DNA of 64,000 bases from Pseudomonas sediminis (lineage in GTDB: Bacteria > Pseudomonadota > Gammaproteobacteria > Pseudomonadales > Pseudomonadaceae). The DNA is taken from positions 434,001 to 498,000 of the forward strand of contig NZ_NIQU01000002.1 in assembly GCF_002741105.1 (NCBI RefSeq), in the 5' to 3' direction. A program made the position numbers and the translations under genes. This document shows, piece after piece, positions 42,787 to 57,312 of this stretch; positions within the stretch are counted from its first letter, which is position 1, and every line of letters begins with the position of its first letter. Below the pieces are notes generated by a model that searched no databases, was not told the DNA's origin, and saw only the letters and a program-made list of their open reading frames with translations.

Positions 42787-44109
42787 TTACCAGCTCAAAC
42801 CTTGCACGCCGATAGGCGGCGACCACTGCAGACGCGCCCCACTCGCCTGAATTACTGACGACTGCGTCAGATTCGCCACCGCTATCAACTCATCGCCATC
42901 GAACAGCAGCGGCAGGCGCGGACGCACGAATGCCGGTACGCGCAGCTCATTGAGCAAACGCTTGAGATCGCGCCTGCCGCGCCCCAGCACCTGCAGTGAC
43001 TCACCACCCTGGCGGTAACGCAAATGCCAGCGACCTGGCGGCAACTCACCCTGTAGATGCACACAACCGTTACCGGGCAGCTCGACAGGCTCGGGAAACG
43101 AGCTGAAGGCAAGATCGAGTGGTTCGAGCGGCTGCTGCCACTCACCGCTAAGCCACCAAAGCCGAGCATCGGCACGGTGCAGCTCACCATCGGCCAGCTT
43201 CCAGATCGGCGCTGCATCCGTGTCAGCATCACGCAGGTCACACCAGCCGGCCCAGTGGTCGCTATCGGGCATACGCGTATAAGGCGCCAACCAGTGGCGC
43301 AGCAAATTGCGCTGGCGCGCCTCGCTCAACGCAGTGACAGCCGGCAGATACAGCGACGGCAACGACAGCCAGGCAAACGCTGAGCCGCCATGGGCAGCGG
43401 CAAGGTCGATCTCGGCCAATTCATCCAGCAACTGCTGCGCCTCAGACAGATGGCCTGCGCTGCGCACCAGGCTGCTCGACGCTTGCGGCCAGCGCTCCAC
43501 CAGCAGCGGCATCACTTGTCGCCGCAGGAAGTTGCGACTGAAACGCTCATCGGCGTTGCTCGGGTCTTCGATCCAGGCAAGGCCATGACTCTGCGCATAG
43601 GCCTGTAATTCAGCCCGAGAACAATCGAGCAGCGGCCGAATCAGGTGGCCCTGCCCTAGCGAGCGACTTGCCGGCATGGCTGCCAGTCCGCGCACACCCG
43701 CCCCCCGCAACAGACGAAACAGCAGAGTCTCGGCCTGATCATCACGATGCTGAGCACTGAGCAACACCTCGCCCGGACCAAGCCGCGTAGTGAAAGCCTG
43801 ATAACGCGCGTTACGCGCTGCCTGCTCGAGACTGGCGCCTAGCGCCACCTGCACCCTGACGATGTCCAGAGCAATACCCAGCCGTGCGCAAACCTGCGCG
43901 CAATGCTCTGGCCAGGTGTCAGCCGCTGACTGCAACCCATGATGGACATGAATGGCGGAAAGCGGCGGCAGCTTCTCACGCCGAGCCAGATCGGCGAGCA
44001 AATGCAGCAGCACGGTGGAGTCGAGACCACCGGAGAAGGCGATACACCAGGCAGGAGCCGTACACCAAGGCTGCAGGGCCTGGCGCAGGCGAATAGAGAG
44101 ATCGGTCAT
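42787..44109 (-). CDS. tilS: tRNA(Ile)-lysidine synthase
   Basis: A 440-residue N-type ATP pyrophosphatase that converts C34 of tRNA-Ile (CAU) to lysidine so that it reads AUA. The PP-loop SGGLDSTVLLHLL is near residue 25. The downstream HHGLQSAAD, SAQHRDDQAETLL and IRPLLDC segments are typical, as is the C-terminal TilS domain. It stands alone between accA and pyrG, with a hairpin upstream. Confidence 0.95.
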   Translation of the reverse strand: MTDLSIRLRQALQPWCTAPAWCIAFSGGLDSTVLLHLLADLARREKLPPLSAIHVHHGLQSAADTWPEHCAQVCARLGIALDIVRVQVALGASLEQAARNARYQAFTTRLGPGEVLLSAQHRDDQAETLLFRLLRGAGVRGLAAMPASRSLGQGHLIRPLLDCSRAELQAYAQSHGLAWIEDPSNADERFSRNFLRRQVMPLLVERWPQASSSLVRSAGHLSEAQQLLDELAEIDLAAAHGGSAFAWLSLPSLYLPAVTALSEARQRNLLRHWLAPYTRMPDSDHWAGWCDLRDADTDAAPIWKLADGELHRADARLWWLSGEWQQPLEPLDLAFSSFPEPVELPGNGCVHLQGELPPGRWHLRYRQGGESLQVLGRGRRDLKRLLNELRVPAFVRPRLPLLFDGDELIAVANLTQSSVIQASGARLQWSPPIGVQGLSW

Positions 44110-44126
44110 TGGCCAAGCTTAAACAA

Positions 44127-44148
44127 CAACGGGCCCGAAGGCCCGTTG
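44127..44148 (-). terminator. Hairpin after accA
   Basis: A perfect 9-bp stem (CAACGGGCC / GGCCCGTTG, loop CGAA) is followed on the minus strand by TTGTTTAAG. A terminator of moderate strength is likely between accA and tilS. Confidence 0.65.
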
Positions 44149-44167
44149 AGATAGACGCAGAACTAAC

Positions 44168-45118
44168 TCAGGCGATGCCGTAACTCATCAGGCGATCGTA
44201 ACGACGCTTGAGCAGCGCGTCAGTGTCGTGCTTCTGCAGGCTGGCCAGTTGCTTGATCAGCTCCTGACGGATCGACTCGGAAGCTGCGGCCGGGTCACGG
44301 TGCGCACCACCCAGCGGTTCGGCGATCACCTGATCGACGATGCCCAGATCCTTCAGACGCTCGGCGGTGATGCCCATGGCTTCGGCGGCATCCGGCGCCT
44401 TCTCGGCGGTACGCCAGAGAATCGAGGCGCAGCCTTCCGGCGAGATCACCGAGTAGGTGGAGTACTGCAGCATGTTGAGCTGGTCGCAAACACCGATGGC
44501 CAGTGCACCACCAGAACCACCTTCACCGATGACGGTGGCGATGATCGGCGTTTTCAGACGAGCCATCACGCGCAGGTTCCAGGCGATGGCCTCACTCTGG
44601 CCACGCTCCTCGGCATCGATACCCGGATAGGCACCCGGAGTATCGATGAAGGTGAGGATCGGCATCTTGAAGCGCTCGGCCATTTCCATCAGGCGGCAGG
44701 CCTTGCGGTAGCCTTCCGGACGCGGCATGCCGAAGTTGCGGCGCACCTTCTCGCGCACTTCACGGCCTTTCTGGTGGCCGATGATCATCACCGGCTGGTC
44801 GCCCAGGCGGGCAATGCCACCGACGATAGCGGCGTCATCAGAGAAGTGACGATCACCGTGCAATTCATCGAACTCGGTGAAGATGTGCTGGATGTAATCC
44901 AGGGTGTAAGGGCGACGCGGGTGGCGCGCGAGCTGCGCGATCTGCCAGCTGGTCAGATTGCCGAAGATGCTTTCGGTCAGGGAGCTGCTCTTGTCCTGCA
45001 GGCGGGCAATTTCATCGCCGATATTCAGCGAGTTGTCGTTACCAACCAGGCGTAGCTCTTCGATCTTGGCTTGCAGGTCGGCGATCGGCTGTTCGAAATC
45101 GAGGAAATTCGGGTTCAT
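44168..45118 (-). CDS. accA: Acetyl-CoA carboxylase carboxyltransferase subunit alpha
   Basis: A 316-residue subunit that, with AccD, transfers CO2 from biotin-BCCP to acetyl-CoA, the committed step of fatty acid synthesis. [16 protein letters not shown] [44 protein letters not shown] and [12 protein letters not shown] are characteristic. I chose the ATG at 45118 ([15 protein letters not shown]), the start known in P. aeruginosa; the frame is open to 45145. Confidence 0.97.
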   Translation of the reverse strand: MNPNFLDFEQPIADLQAKIEELRLVGNDNSLNIGDEIARLQDKSSSLTESIFGNLTSWQIAQLARHPRRPYTLDYIQHIFTEFDELHGDRHFSDDAAIVGGIARLGDQPVMIIGHQKGREVREKVRRNFGMPRPEGYRKACRLMEMAERFKMPILTFIDTPGAYPGIDAEERGQSEAIAWNLRVMARLKTPIIATVIGEGGSGGALAIGVCDQLNMLQYSTYSVISPEGCASILWRTAEKAPDAAEAMGITAERLKDLGIVDQVIAEPLGGAHRDPAAASESIRQELIKQLASLQKHDTDALLKRRYDRLMSYGIA

Positions 45119-45255
45119 AGTCATCCGTCTTGCGTCGACGGCCAAGTGGCCGGGGAGCTGTATCCATTAGGCGCCCTACCTTAAGGTATAGGGCGCAGCG
45201 GGTCGACACCCTCGGGTGCCTTTGCTGTCACGAAGAGGAATTTTCCTCTCGTATA

Positions 45256-48786
<3,531 letters not shown>

Positions 48787-48858
48787 GAGGCGGCCTTGCA
48801 GATGAAAACGACAAAGCGCGGATTGTAGCCTAAGCGGGTCTGGCTGAGGGCCAGAGGT

Positions 48859-49455
48859 TCAGACTTCGAGCAGTGCCCGCACCGGAGCGAAAGAACGCCG
48901 ATGAATCGGCGTCGGCCCCAGGCGTATCAGCGCTTCGAGATGAACGGGCGTGGGGTAACCCTTGTGACCGGCAATGCCGTAGCCGGGATAGAGACGGTCC
49001 ATTTCGAGCATTTCGCGGTCGCGACTGACCTTGGCCAGGATCGAAGCGGCGGCGATAGCCGGAACCCGACTGTCGCCCTTGACCACCGGCGCACTCGGCA
49101 CGGCCAGCTTGGGGCAACGGTTGCCGTCGATCAGCGCCAGTCTCGGCGTTACGCTCAACCCCTCGACGGCCCGCTGCATCGCCAGCATGGTGGCATGCAG
49201 GATATTCAGGCGGTCGATTTCCTCGACCTCGGCGCGAGCGATGCACCAGGCCAGGGCTTTCTCGCGAATCTCGTCGAACAGCAATTCACGGCGCGCCTCG
49301 GTGAGCTTCTTCGAATCGTTCAGGCCGATGATCGGCCGCGCCGGATCGAGGATCACCGCCGCCGTCACCACGGCGCCGCAGAGCGGGCCACGACCAACCT
49401 CGTCAACGCCGGCGACCAGCTCTTCGACCAGGGTAAAGTCCAATCCCAGCTGCAT
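48859..49455 (-). CDS. rnhB: Ribonuclease HII
   Basis: A 198-residue enzyme that nicks RNA-DNA hybrids at single ribonucleotides. The active site aspartate-glutamate pair is in [12 protein letters not shown] (residues 16-27), with [20 protein letters not shown] and KVSRDREM following. Its ATG overlaps the lpxB stop by one base (TGATG type), so it is the last gene coupled to the lpx cluster. dnaE begins 72 bp further on. Confidence 0.96.
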   Translation of the reverse strand: MQLGLDFTLVEELVAGVDEVGRGPLCGAVVTAAVILDPARPIIGLNDSKKLTEARRELLFDEIREKALAWCIARAEVEEIDRLNILHATMLAMQRAVEGLSVTPRLALIDGNRCPKLAVPSAPVVKGDSRVPAIAAASILAKVSRDREMLEMDRLYPGYGIAGHKGYPTPVHLEALIRLGPTPIHRRSFAPVRALLEV

Positions 49456-50588
49456 CAGACTCGCCCAGCAAGCTTGAGAACTGCATCGGCCGCAGACTGC
49501 GAAGCATCGCGACGCAGCGCACGGTGAATGACGTCGAAACCTTCGGTCTGCACTTGCCCACCATCGATCAGCGGTGCCACGGCCTGGGCCAATGCCTCAG
49601 GCGTCGCTGCATCCTGAATCAGCTCAGGCACCAGCAAACGCTCGGCCAGCAGATTAGGCAGCGAGATATAGGGGCTCTTCACCAGGCGCTTGAGGATACG
49701 GTAGGTCAGCGGCGCTACGCGGTACGCCACCACCATCGGCCGCTTGTACAGCAGCGCTTCCAGGGTCGCGGTACCCGACGCGATCAGCACTGCATCGCAG
49801 GCGGCCAGCGCTTCGTGGGATCGACCGTTGAGCAACGTCAGCGGCAAATCACGCCCTGCCAGCATCTGCTCCAACTGCTCACGGCGCTCGGGGGTGGCGC
49901 AAGGCAGGAGGAAACGAACACCCGGGCGAAGCGCACGCAGGCGGATCGCCGCCTCGAGAAACAGCTCACCCAAGCGCGCGACCTCGCCACCACGGCTACC
50001 TGGCATGAGCGCGACCACGGGCTCGTCCTGCGGCAGATCCAGTGCTTCGCGCGCGGCGGCACGATCAGCTTGCTGGGGAATCGCATCGGCCAGCGGATGA
50101 CCGACAAAGCGCACCGGCACCTGATGTTCATCGTAGAACTGCGCCTCGAACGGGAACAGGGTCAGCATCAAGTCGCAGGCTTCGCGAATCTTCAGCACAC
50201 GCTTCTGCCGCCAGGCCCAAACCGAAGGGCTGACGTAATGCACGGTCTTGATCCCGGCACGGCGCAGCTTTAGTTCCAGGCCCAGGTTGAAATCAGGGGC
50301 ATCGATGCCGATAAATACATCCGGCTGCGCGGCGATCAGATCGCGCGCCAACTGGCGGCGACGGCCAAGCAGTTCGAACAAACGACCGAGCACCTCGACC
50401 AGACCCATCACGGCCAGGCGCTCCATCGGGAAGTAGGATTTCAGGCCCTCGGCTTCCATACGCGCACCGCCAACACCGATGAACTCGGCATCTGGATAAC
50501 GCTGCTTGATAGCCTGCATCAGGCCGGAGCCGAGAATATCACCGGACGCCTCACCGGCGACCAGTGCGACGCGAATAGGTCTGCTCAT
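49455..50588 (-). CDS. lpxB: Lipid-A-disaccharide synthase
   Basis: A 377-residue GT-B glycosyltransferase that joins UDP-2,3-diacylglucosamine and lipid [17 protein letters not shown] opens the protein, with [19 protein letters not shown] [12 protein letters not shown] near residue 120 and [12 protein letters not shown] near 198, all hallmarks. It starts 5 bp after lpxA and overlaps rnhB. The order lpxD-fabZ-lpxA-lpxB is the conserved lipid A cluster. Confidence 0.97.
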   Translation of the reverse strand: MSRPIRVALVAGEASGDILGSGLMQAIKQRYPDAEFIGVGGARMEAEGLKSYFPMERLAVMGLVEVLGRLFELLGRRRQLARDLIAAQPDVFIGIDAPDFNLGLELKLRRAGIKTVHYVSPSVWAWRQKRVLKIREACDLMLTLFPFEAQFYDEHQVPVRFVGHPLADAIPQQADRAAAREALDLPQDEPVVALMPGSRGGEVARLGELFLEAAIRLRALRPGVRFLLPCATPERREQLEQMLAGRDLPLTLLNGRSHEALAACDAVLIASGTATLEALLYKRPMVVAYRVAPLTYRILKRLVKSPYISLPNLLAERLLVPELIQDAATPEALAQAVAPLIDGGQVQTEGFDVIHRALRRDASQSAADAVLKLAGRV

Positions 50589-50593
50589 AGGAA

Positions 50594-51370
50594 TCAGCGC
50601 GTGATGCCGCGCGTGGAGGCCTGGATCGAATCACGGAAGATCGCCACTTCGGGGAACTGAGCAGCAGACTCGGCCAACTCGGCCAGCGCCTGCTCGACGG
50701 TCAGCCCCTGGCGATAGACCAGCTTGTAGCCCTTGCGCAGGGCAGCGATGGCCTCAGCGGAGAAACCACGCCGGCGCATGCCCTCAAAGTTCATGCTGCG
50801 CGCCTCGGCCGGGTTACCGAATACGGTAACGAAAGCAGGCACATCCTTGCCAATCGCGGTGCCCATGCCCGAGAAGCTGTGCGCGCCAATGCGGCAGAAC
50901 TGATGCACCAGGGTATAGCCGGACAGAATCGCCCAGTCGTCGACCCATACATGACCAGCCAGTGCCGTGTTGTTGACCAGAATGCAATGGTTACCGATCA
51001 CACTGTCATGGCCGATATGGGCATAAGCCATGATCAGGTTGTGGTCGCCAATGGTGGTTTCACTGCGATCCTGTACGGTGCCGCGGTGGATGGTGACGCC
51101 TTCGCGAATGGTGTTGTGATCGCCGATCACCAGGCGAGTGAGCTCACCTTTGTACTTCAGGTCCGGCGTATCTTCACCGACCGAAGAAAACTGGTAGATG
51201 CGGTTGTGCTTGCCAATCACGGTCGGTCCCTTGAGCACTACGTGCGGACCGATGACCGTACCCTCGCCAATTTCCACATCGGCACCAACAATGCTCCAAG
51301 GGCCAACGACAACGTCGTCAGCCAATCTGGCACTGGGGTCGATGATCGCGCGGGGGTCAATCAAACTCAT
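50594..51370 (-). CDS. lpxA: Acyl-ACP--UDP-N-acetylglucosamine O-acyltransferase
   Basis: A 258-residue trimeric left-handed beta-helix enzyme for the first step of lipid A synthesis. The N-terminal two-thirds has hexapeptide repeats ([20 protein letters not shown] onwards). The catalytic His is in the [10 protein letters not shown] region (near 125), and the C-terminal helical part begins near residue 192. The ATG at 51370 overlaps the fabZ stop by four bases. Confidence 0.97.
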   Translation of the reverse strand: MSLIDPRAIIDPSARLADDVVVGPWSIVGADVEIGEGTVIGPHVVLKGPTVIGKHNRIYQFSSVGEDTPDLKYKGELTRLVIGDHNTIREGVTIHRGTVQDRSETTIGDHNLIMAYAHIGHDSVIGNHCILVNNTALAGHVWVDDWAILSGYTLVHQFCRIGAHSFSGMGTAIGKDVPAFVTVFGNPAEARSMNFEGMRRRGFSAEAIAALRKGYKLVYRQGLTVEQALAELAESAAQFPEVAIFRDSIQASTRGITR

Positions 51371-51807
51371 AGCTTGCGTTCCGCACAAATGATTTCAGCG
51401 GAGCAGACTTCCTTGCCATCGACAGTGGCGCGGCACTCGAATTTCCAGATGCTGCGACGATCGCTCAGGTACTTGGCTTCCAGCGTCAGCTGGTCACCCG
51501 GCAACACCGGCGAACGGAAACGCAGCTTGTCGGAGCCAACGAAGTAATACAGGGTGCCATCGGCCGGCTTCACGCCCATCATCTTGAAACCGAGGATACC
51601 GGCAGCCTGCGCCATCGCCTCGATGATCAGAACGCCCGGCATGATCGGGTGCTCGGGGAAGTGACCGTTGAAGAACGGCTCATTGATGCTGACATTCTTA
51701 TAGGCGCGAATCTGTTTGCCTTCGACGTCCAGGTCCACCACACGGTCCACCAGCAGGAACGGATAGCGGTGCGGCAAATATTCACGAATTTCGTTGATGT
51801 CCATCAT
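51367..51807 (-). CDS. fabZ: 3-hydroxyacyl-ACP dehydratase FabZ
   Basis: A 146-residue hot-dog-fold dehydratase of fatty acid elongation. The catalytic His and the motif [19 protein letters not shown] lie near residues 40-58, with Glu in IEAMAQAAG. Length and start ([17 protein letters not shown]) match P. aeruginosa FabZ. Its place between lpxD and lpxA balances membrane fatty acid and lipid A synthesis, which compete for hydroxyacyl-ACP. Confidence 0.97.
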   Translation of the reverse strand: MMDINEIREYLPHRYPFLLVDRVVDLDVEGKQIRAYKNVSINEPFFNGHFPEHPIMPGVLIIEAMAQAAGILGFKMMGVKPADGTLYYFVGSDKLRFRSPVLPGDQLTLEAKYLSDRRSIWKFECRATVDGKEVCSAEIICAERKL

Positions 51808-51854
51808 GTCCGGTTAAGCCTGTAAGAAAAGAAAAGAGCACGGCCGCGCCGTGC

Positions 51855-52910
51855 TCAGGCATCAGATGAGACGTTTGCCGTCTGGGTCACGGCGGCCAGC
51901 TGTTTTTCCAGCTCACGCAGTCGCTTGGCCATCTCGTCCAACTGACGAATACGGGCTGCACTCTTCTTCCACTCGCCCGCCGGCTGCATGGCGGTACCGG
52001 AAGAATAGGCGCCCGGCTCGGTGATCGAACGGGTCACCATGGTCATGCCGGTGACGAACACGTTGTCGCACACTTCGATATGACCAACCATCCCCACACC
52101 ACCAGCGATCATGCAATTCTTGCCGATCTTGGTGCTGCCAGAAATACCGCAGCAGCCTGCCATGGCCGTGTTGTCACCGATCTGCACGTTGTGCGCGATC
52201 ATGATCTGGTTATCGAGCTTCACCCCATTGCCGATCAAGGTATCAGACAGCGCACCACGATCTACCGTGGTGTTGGCGCCGATCTCGACGTCATCACCGA
52301 TGGTCACTCCACCGATCTGCGCGATCTTCTGCCAGACACCTTTCTCATTGGCGAAACCGAAGCCCTCACCGCCGATCACGGCACCGGATTGAATCACCAC
52401 ACGCTTGCCGATCTGCACGTCGTGATAGAGCGTCACGCGTGGCGCCAGCCAGCCGCCATCACCCACCACACTGCGCGCACCGACTACACAATGAGCACCG
52501 ATGCTGACATCAGCGCCGATACGTGCACCGCTTTCGATAACCGCAAAAGCGCCAATACTCGCACTCGGATCGACCTGAGCGTCTTCGGCGATCTGTGCCG
52601 TGGCATGAATACCCGACGCAGCCTTGGGCTTGCGATCGAACACATGCGACAGCTGGGCATAAGCCAGGTACGGGTTGGTAACGATCAGGGCATCGCCAGC
52701 GTAGCCTTCAGCATCGGCTGCGGTCAGAAGCACGGCACCGGCCTGAGTCTGCGCCAGAAACTTGCGGTACTGGGCATTGGCCAGGAAGCTCAACTGTTCG
52801 GGCCTGGCCTCCTGTAAGGTGGCCAGGCCCGTGATGACCTTCGCTTCGGCGCCACGCAAGGTGGCGCCAAGACGCTCAGCCAATTGGCCGAGGGTAACTG
52901 TAACTGTCAT
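51855..52910 (-). CDS. lpxD: UDP-3-O-acylglucosamine N-acyltransferase
   Basis: A 351-residue acyltransferase for step three of lipid A synthesis. An N-terminal uridine-binding domain (residues 1-100) is followed by left-handed beta-helix hexapeptides. The catalytic His is near residue 240 ([12 protein letters not shown]), and a C-terminal helix ([15 protein letters not shown]) ends the protein. It starts two bases before the skp stop region and is part of the bamA-skp-lpxD unit. Confidence 0.97.
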   Translation of the reverse strand: MTVTVTLGQLAERLGATLRGAEAKVITGLATLQEARPEQLSFLANAQYRKFLAQTQAGAVLLTAADAEGYAGDALIVTNPYLAYAQLSHVFDRKPKAASGIHATAQIAEDAQVDPSASIGAFAVIESGARIGADVSIGAHCVVGARSVVGDGGWLAPRVTLYHDVQIGKRVVIQSGAVIGGEGFGFANEKGVWQKIAQIGGVTIGDDVEIGANTTVDRGALSDTLIGNGVKLDNQIMIAHNVQIGDNTAMAGCCGISGSTKIGKNCMIAGGVGMVGHIEVCDNVFVTGMTMVTRSITEPGAYSSGTAMQPAGEWKKSAARIRQLDEMAKRLRELEKQLAAVTQTANVSSDA

Positions 52911-52912
52911 GC

Positions 52913-53416
52913 TTAACGCATCTGGTTCATGCGCTCGATGACCTGGCGAGTGATGTCGTACTGAGGCTTGACCTCGATCACCGCACCACGCTCGAGCACC
53001 AGGTCGAAGTTGCCGTTCTTGATCACGTCTTCGACGGCCTTATCCAGGTTCGGCTTCAGCTTGCCCAGCATCTCGCGGTCAGCGATGGCCTTGGCTTCGT
53101 TCAGTTCCTTGGATTGGAACTGGAAGTCACGGGCCTTCTGCTTGAATTCGAGTTCGAGACGCTCGCGCTCAGCCTGCTGCATCTTGTCGCCATCTTTGAC
53201 CATACGATCCTGGATGCGCTTGGCGTCGCTTTCCAGGGTCTTGAGCTTGTTCAGTTGCGGACCAAACTTCTTCTCGGCATCGACGGCGTAGCGCTTGGCT
53301 GCATCCGACTCGAGCAGCGCCATCTGATAGTTCAGTACGGCCACCTTCATCTCAGCGAACGCCGGAGTGGCGATCAGGGCGGCGGTGAACAGAACCAGTT
53401 GAGTCAACTTACGCAC
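52913..53416 (-). CDS. skp: Periplasmic chaperone Skp/OmpH
   Basis: A 167-residue trimeric chaperone that carries unfolded outer-membrane proteins to BamA. The signal peptide is [20 protein letters not shown] with cleavage after FA. The mature part is a long charged coiled coil (KTLESD through [13 protein letters not shown]). The start is GTG at 53416, with AGGAG six bases upstream; an ATG at 53434 would place residues before the signal peptide. Confidence 0.93.
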   Translation of the reverse strand: MRKLTQLVLFTAALIATPAFAEMKVAVLNYQMALLESDAAKRYAVDAEKKFGPQLNKLKTLESDAKRIQDRMVKDGDKMQQAERERLELEFKQKARDFQFQSKELNEAKAIADREMLGKLKPNLDKAVEDVIKNGNFDLVLERGAVIEVKPQYDITRQVIERMNQMR

Positions 53417-53460
53417 AATGCACTCCTGCAACAAAACTGTTGGCTTTCTGTGAAACGAAC

Positions 53461-55821
53461 TTAGAAGGTTTGACCCAGGGAGAACTGGAATACCTGAGTA
53501 TCGGCATCATCCGGCTTCTTGATCGGCATGGCCAGACTGAAGCTCAGCGGGCCCAATGCGGTGATCCAGGTCAGGCCGACACCCACGGAGCTGGCCATAC
53601 TGCTGAAGTCGATATTGCAGCTGTCGCTGAGCTTCTTCTGGCTCGACGAGCAGTTGGTGTCGAATACGTTACCCACATCCCAGAACAACGCGGTACGCAA
53701 CGAACGCTGGTCCTTGACGAACGGCAGGGGGAACAGCATCTCGACCCCACCCTGCACCAATACGTTACCACCGAACGGCAGCGGGTCCTGATCCGGGTCA
53801 CGCAGGGTGCCTGGCTTGTTCCCAGAGCTCGGGGTGCTTCGTGGGCCCAGGCTGCTGTCTTCGAAGCCACGCACCGAGTTGAAGCCACCGGCGTAGTAGT
53901 GCTCGTAGAACGGCAGCTCAGCCGTGGAACCGTAGCTGTCGCCATAACCCAACTGGGTATGGAAGCGCAGGGTGTAGTTATCGCTGATCGGGGTGAAAAC
54001 CTGACCACGGTAGTCGAGCTTGTAGAACGACAGATCGCTACCTGGAATGGTGGTTTCCAGTACCAGGCTCTGCGAATGACCACGGTTGGCCAGCACACCA
54101 CGGTTCAGAGTCGACTCGGACCAACCGATAGAGCCTTTAAAGTTGAGGTAGTTATCACCCTCAGCTTCGATGAAATCAAAGATCTCATCGACGGTATAGC
54201 GACCAGTATCGATGCTGTCCTGCTGTACGGTCAGACCATAGGTCAGACGCGCGGTTTCGCTGATCGGGTAACCGATGTTGATACCTGCACCCAGGCTGTC
54301 AACCGAATAGCTGGATACATCGACATCGAGTTCATCGTAGTCGGTGGTGCGGTAGAAGGCGTTGTAACCCAGACTGACGCCATCAACGGTCCAGTAGGGA
54401 TCAACGAAGCCAAAGCTGTATCGGGTCTGGTATTCACTGCGAGTCAGACCGATGCTGACGCGGTTACCGGTACCCAGGAAGTTGTTCTGGCTGATCGAAC
54501 CACCAAGGATCAGGCCGGCGTTCTGGGCGAAACCGACGCTGGCAGTGATGGAGCCGGACGGCTGCTCTTCGACGCTGTAGTTGACGTCGATCTGGTCATC
54601 AGTGCCTGGCACTTGCGGAGTTTCGACGTTGACTTCCTTGAAGAAGCCCAGGCGCTCCAGGCGAGTCTTGGACTGGTCGATCAGGTAGGTCGAGGCCCAG
54701 CCACCTTCCATCTGACGCATTTCGCGACGCAGCACTTCGTCTTCGGACTTGGTGTTGCCGCGGAAGTTGATACGGTTGACGTAGGCACGCTTGCCCGGAT
54801 CGACGAAGAAGGTGATCGAAACGGTGTTGTCTTCGTCGTGCGCTTCCGGCACGCCGTTGACGTTGGCGAAGGTGTAACCCTCGTTACCCAGACGACGGGT
54901 GATCAGCTCACTGGTGGTGGTCATGACCTTGCGCGAGAAGACCTGACCTTCCTTGACCAGCAGCAGTGCGCGCACATCGTCTTCCGGGACCTTGAGGTCA
55001 CCGGACAGTTTCACGTCGCGAACGCTGTACTTCTCGCCTTCTTCGACGTTGACGGTGATGTAGACGTGCTTCTTGTCCGGGGTGATGGAAACCTGCGTGG
55101 AGCTGATATCCATGTTGATGTAGCCGCGGTCCAGGTAGTAGGAGCGCAGACGCTCGAGGTCACCGGACAGTTTTTCGCGGGCGTACTTGTCGTCGTTCTT
55201 GAAGAAGGACAGCCAGTTGGTGGTCTTCAGCTCGAACAGATCGACCAGATCTTCATCGGAGAACACGGTATTGCCGACCACGTTGATGTGGGAGATAGCG
55301 GCTACGGTGCCTTCGTTGATGGTGATCTTCAGCGCCACGCGGTTACGCGGCTGCGGAATCACCTCGGCTTCGATCTCGGCCGAATAACGGCCCTGAGCGA
55401 CATACTGGCGCTGCAGCTCGTTACGCACGCCTTCGAGGGTGGCGCGCTGGAAGATCTCGCCCTCGGCCAGACCAGACTGGTTCAGGCCCTTGAGCAGATC
55501 TTCAGTGCTGATGGCCTTGTTGCCTTCGATCTCGATGCCGGAGATGGAGGGACGCTCGACCACAGTAACGACCAGAACATCGCCATCGCGACCAAGCTGA
55601 ATATCCTGGAAGAAGCCAGTACGGAACAGGGAACGGGTGGCATCGACCAGCTGGCGATCATCTATCCGCTCGCCCACATTGAGCGGCAACGCGCCGAATA
55701 CGCTACCAGCGGAAACCCGCTGCAGGCCGTTGACGCGTATATCGGAGATGGTGAAGGACTCGGCGTGAACTTCGGCGATCATCAATGCGGACAGTACCGC
55801 AGGTAGCAGCAGACGTTTCAT
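53461..55821 (-). CDS. bamA: Outer membrane protein assembly factor BamA
   Basis: The 786-residue core of the beta-barrel assembly machine. A signal peptide (MKRLLLPAVLSALMIAEVHA) leads to five POTRA domains (about 22-420) and a 16-strand barrel. The VRGF motif of loop 6 is visible (GGFNSVRGFEDSSLGPR, near residue 660), and the protein ends in the barrel signature FQFSLGQTF. I chose the ATG at 55821; the frame to 55872 precedes the signal peptide. It lies 44 bp before skp. Confidence 0.97.
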   Translation of the reverse strand: MKRLLLPAVLSALMIAEVHAESFTISDIRVNGLQRVSAGSVFGALPLNVGERIDDRQLVDATRSLFRTGFFQDIQLGRDGDVLVVTVVERPSISGIEIEGNKAISTEDLLKGLNQSGLAEGEIFQRATLEGVRNELQRQYVAQGRYSAEIEAEVIPQPRNRVALKITINEGTVAAISHINVVGNTVFSDEDLVDLFELKTTNWLSFFKNDDKYAREKLSGDLERLRSYYLDRGYINMDISSTQVSITPDKKHVYITVNVEEGEKYSVRDVKLSGDLKVPEDDVRALLLVKEGQVFSRKVMTTTSELITRRLGNEGYTFANVNGVPEAHDEDNTVSITFFVDPGKRAYVNRINFRGNTKSEDEVLRREMRQMEGGWASTYLIDQSKTRLERLGFFKEVNVETPQVPGTDDQIDVNYSVEEQPSGSITASVGFAQNAGLILGGSISQNNFLGTGNRVSIGLTRSEYQTRYSFGFVDPYWTVDGVSLGYNAFYRTTDYDELDVDVSSYSVDSLGAGINIGYPISETARLTYGLTVQQDSIDTGRYTVDEIFDFIEAEGDNYLNFKGSIGWSESTLNRGVLANRGHSQSLVLETTIPGSDLSFYKLDYRGQVFTPISDNYTLRFHTQLGYGDSYGSTAELPFYEHYYAGGFNSVRGFEDSSLGPRSTPSSGNKPGTLRDPDQDPLPFGGNVLVQGGVEMLFPLPFVKDQRSLRTALFWDVGNVFDTNCSSSQKKLSDSCNIDFSSMASSVGVGLTWITALGPLSFSLAMPIKKPDDADTQVFQFSLGQTF

Positions 55822-55906
55822 GAAGTCCTTTCTTATTCCAACTGACGATAAAAACTGCCGCTTAGGCGACACTTCTTTTAAATCTCAAGAACGTATTCAG
55901 TAGTGC

Positions 55907-57259
55907 TCACAGGCGGCTGAGGTCGTTGACCAGGGCAAGCAACATGACCCCGATGACCAGACTGATGCCGATCTGCATCCCCCAACCCTGAACCCGCTCA
56001 GACAAGGGGCGACCACGCACCCACTCGACCAGATAAAACAGCAGATGCCCACCATCCAGTACAGGAATGGGCAGCAGATTGAGAACCCCCAGGCTAATAC
56101 TCAGATATGCAAGGAATTTCAGGAAATCCCCCAGCCCTGACTCAGCTGAAGCGCCCGCCACTTTAGCAATGGTTATCGGCCCACTCAAGTTTTTTACCGA
56201 GAGCTCACCGAACAGCATTTTCTTGAGGGAATCGAGGGTCAGCAGGCTCATGGACCAGGTTTGACGCATGCCCTCGACGACGCCATCGAGCGGACCGTAG
56301 CGCACTTCGCGGAGCATCTCTGGCGGCCATTCGACACCCTGTACACCCGCGCCCAGGTAACCGCTGCGGGCATCCCCTTCGCCGCGCGACGCCAGCGTCA
56401 GCTGCACGTCCCGCTCCTGTCCTGCGCGCTCGAAGCGCAGCGTGACCGCCTCGCCTGGCAATACCCTTACGCGATCAACCAAACTCTGCCAGTCGGCAAG
56501 CGGCTCACCATCGAGCGCCAGCAGTCGATCTCCGGCCTGCAGGCCTGCAGCATAGGCAGGCCCCTTGGAATCCACCTCAGCCAGAACCGGCTCCAGCACC
56601 GGACGCCAGGGGCGAATCCCCAGCGAGCCAATCGGGTCCGGCTCGTCGACGCCGCGCAACCAGTTATCCAATTGCACCTGTTTGGGCGCTTCAACCGTGG
56701 AGCCCGGCTCGAGCACGCGCAGATCGAGCGTACCGCTCTCGCCCAGACGCCTTACCAGCTGCAGATTAACCGCCGCCCAACCACTGGTGGCCTCACCGTT
56801 GACTGCAACGATCTCCTGCCCAGCACGCAGCCCGGCCACTTCCGCCAGGCTGTCGGACTGCACGCCACCGATCACCGGCCTAACCTGCTGACTGCCGAGC
56901 ATGGCGACGAACCAGAAGAACAGCAGCGCCAGCAGGAAATTGGCCAGCGGGCCAGCGGCAACAATGGCGATGCGCTGGCGTACACTCTTGCGATTGAAGG
57001 ATTGCTCGACCAGTTCGGGCGGTACATCGCCCTCGCGTTCATCGAGCATCTTGACGTAGCCGCCCAGAGGAATGGCTGCTACGACGAACTCAGTGCCCTG
57101 GCGGTCGTGCCAGCGCAACAATGGCGTACCGAAGCCGACGGAAAAGCGCAGCACCTTGACGCCGCAGCGGCGAGCCACCCAGAAGTGTCCGTACTCGTGA
57201 AAGGTGACCAGGACACCCAGTGCGATCAGGGTGCCAACCAGCATGTACAACCCACTCAT
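55907..57259 (-). CDS. rseP: Site-2 zinc metalloprotease RseP
   Basis: A 450-residue inner-membrane protease that cleaves the anti-sigma factor (MucA/RseA) to release AlgU/sigmaE. The zinc site HEYGH is in the first span (TFHEYGHFWVARR, near residue 22), the second ligand region is NLLPIPVLDGGHLLFY (near 395), and two PDZ domains lie between about 115 and 310. In P. aeruginosa the gene is called mucP. Envelope stress control by its product fits its place next to bamA. Confidence 0.96.
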   Translation of the reverse strand: MSGLYMLVGTLIALGVLVTFHEYGHFWVARRCGVKVLRFSVGFGTPLLRWHDRQGTEFVVAAIPLGGYVKMLDEREGDVPPELVEQSFNRKSVRQRIAIVAAGPLANFLLALLFFWFVAMLGSQQVRPVIGGVQSDSLAEVAGLRAGQEIVAVNGEATSGWAAVNLQLVRRLGESGTLDLRVLEPGSTVEAPKQVQLDNWLRGVDEPDPIGSLGIRPWRPVLEPVLAEVDSKGPAYAAGLQAGDRLLALDGEPLADWQSLVDRVRVLPGEAVTLRFERAGQERDVQLTLASRGEGDARSGYLGAGVQGVEWPPEMLREVRYGPLDGVVEGMRQTWSMSLLTLDSLKKMLFGELSVKNLSGPITIAKVAGASAESGLGDFLKFLAYLSISLGVLNLLPIPVLDGGHLLFYLVEWVRGRPLSERVQGWGMQIGISLVIGVMLLALVNDLSRL

Positions 57260-57312
57260 TTCACTTCTCCAGCCCTACGAGCCGCTCAAGTACAAGACCA
57301 ACACCGGCGCGA

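Noticed and set aside
53440..55806. A 788-codon plus-strand frame opposite bamA
   Set aside because: It is the exact antisense of bamA with skewed Val/Asp/Gln composition. It has no ribosome site and no known domains.
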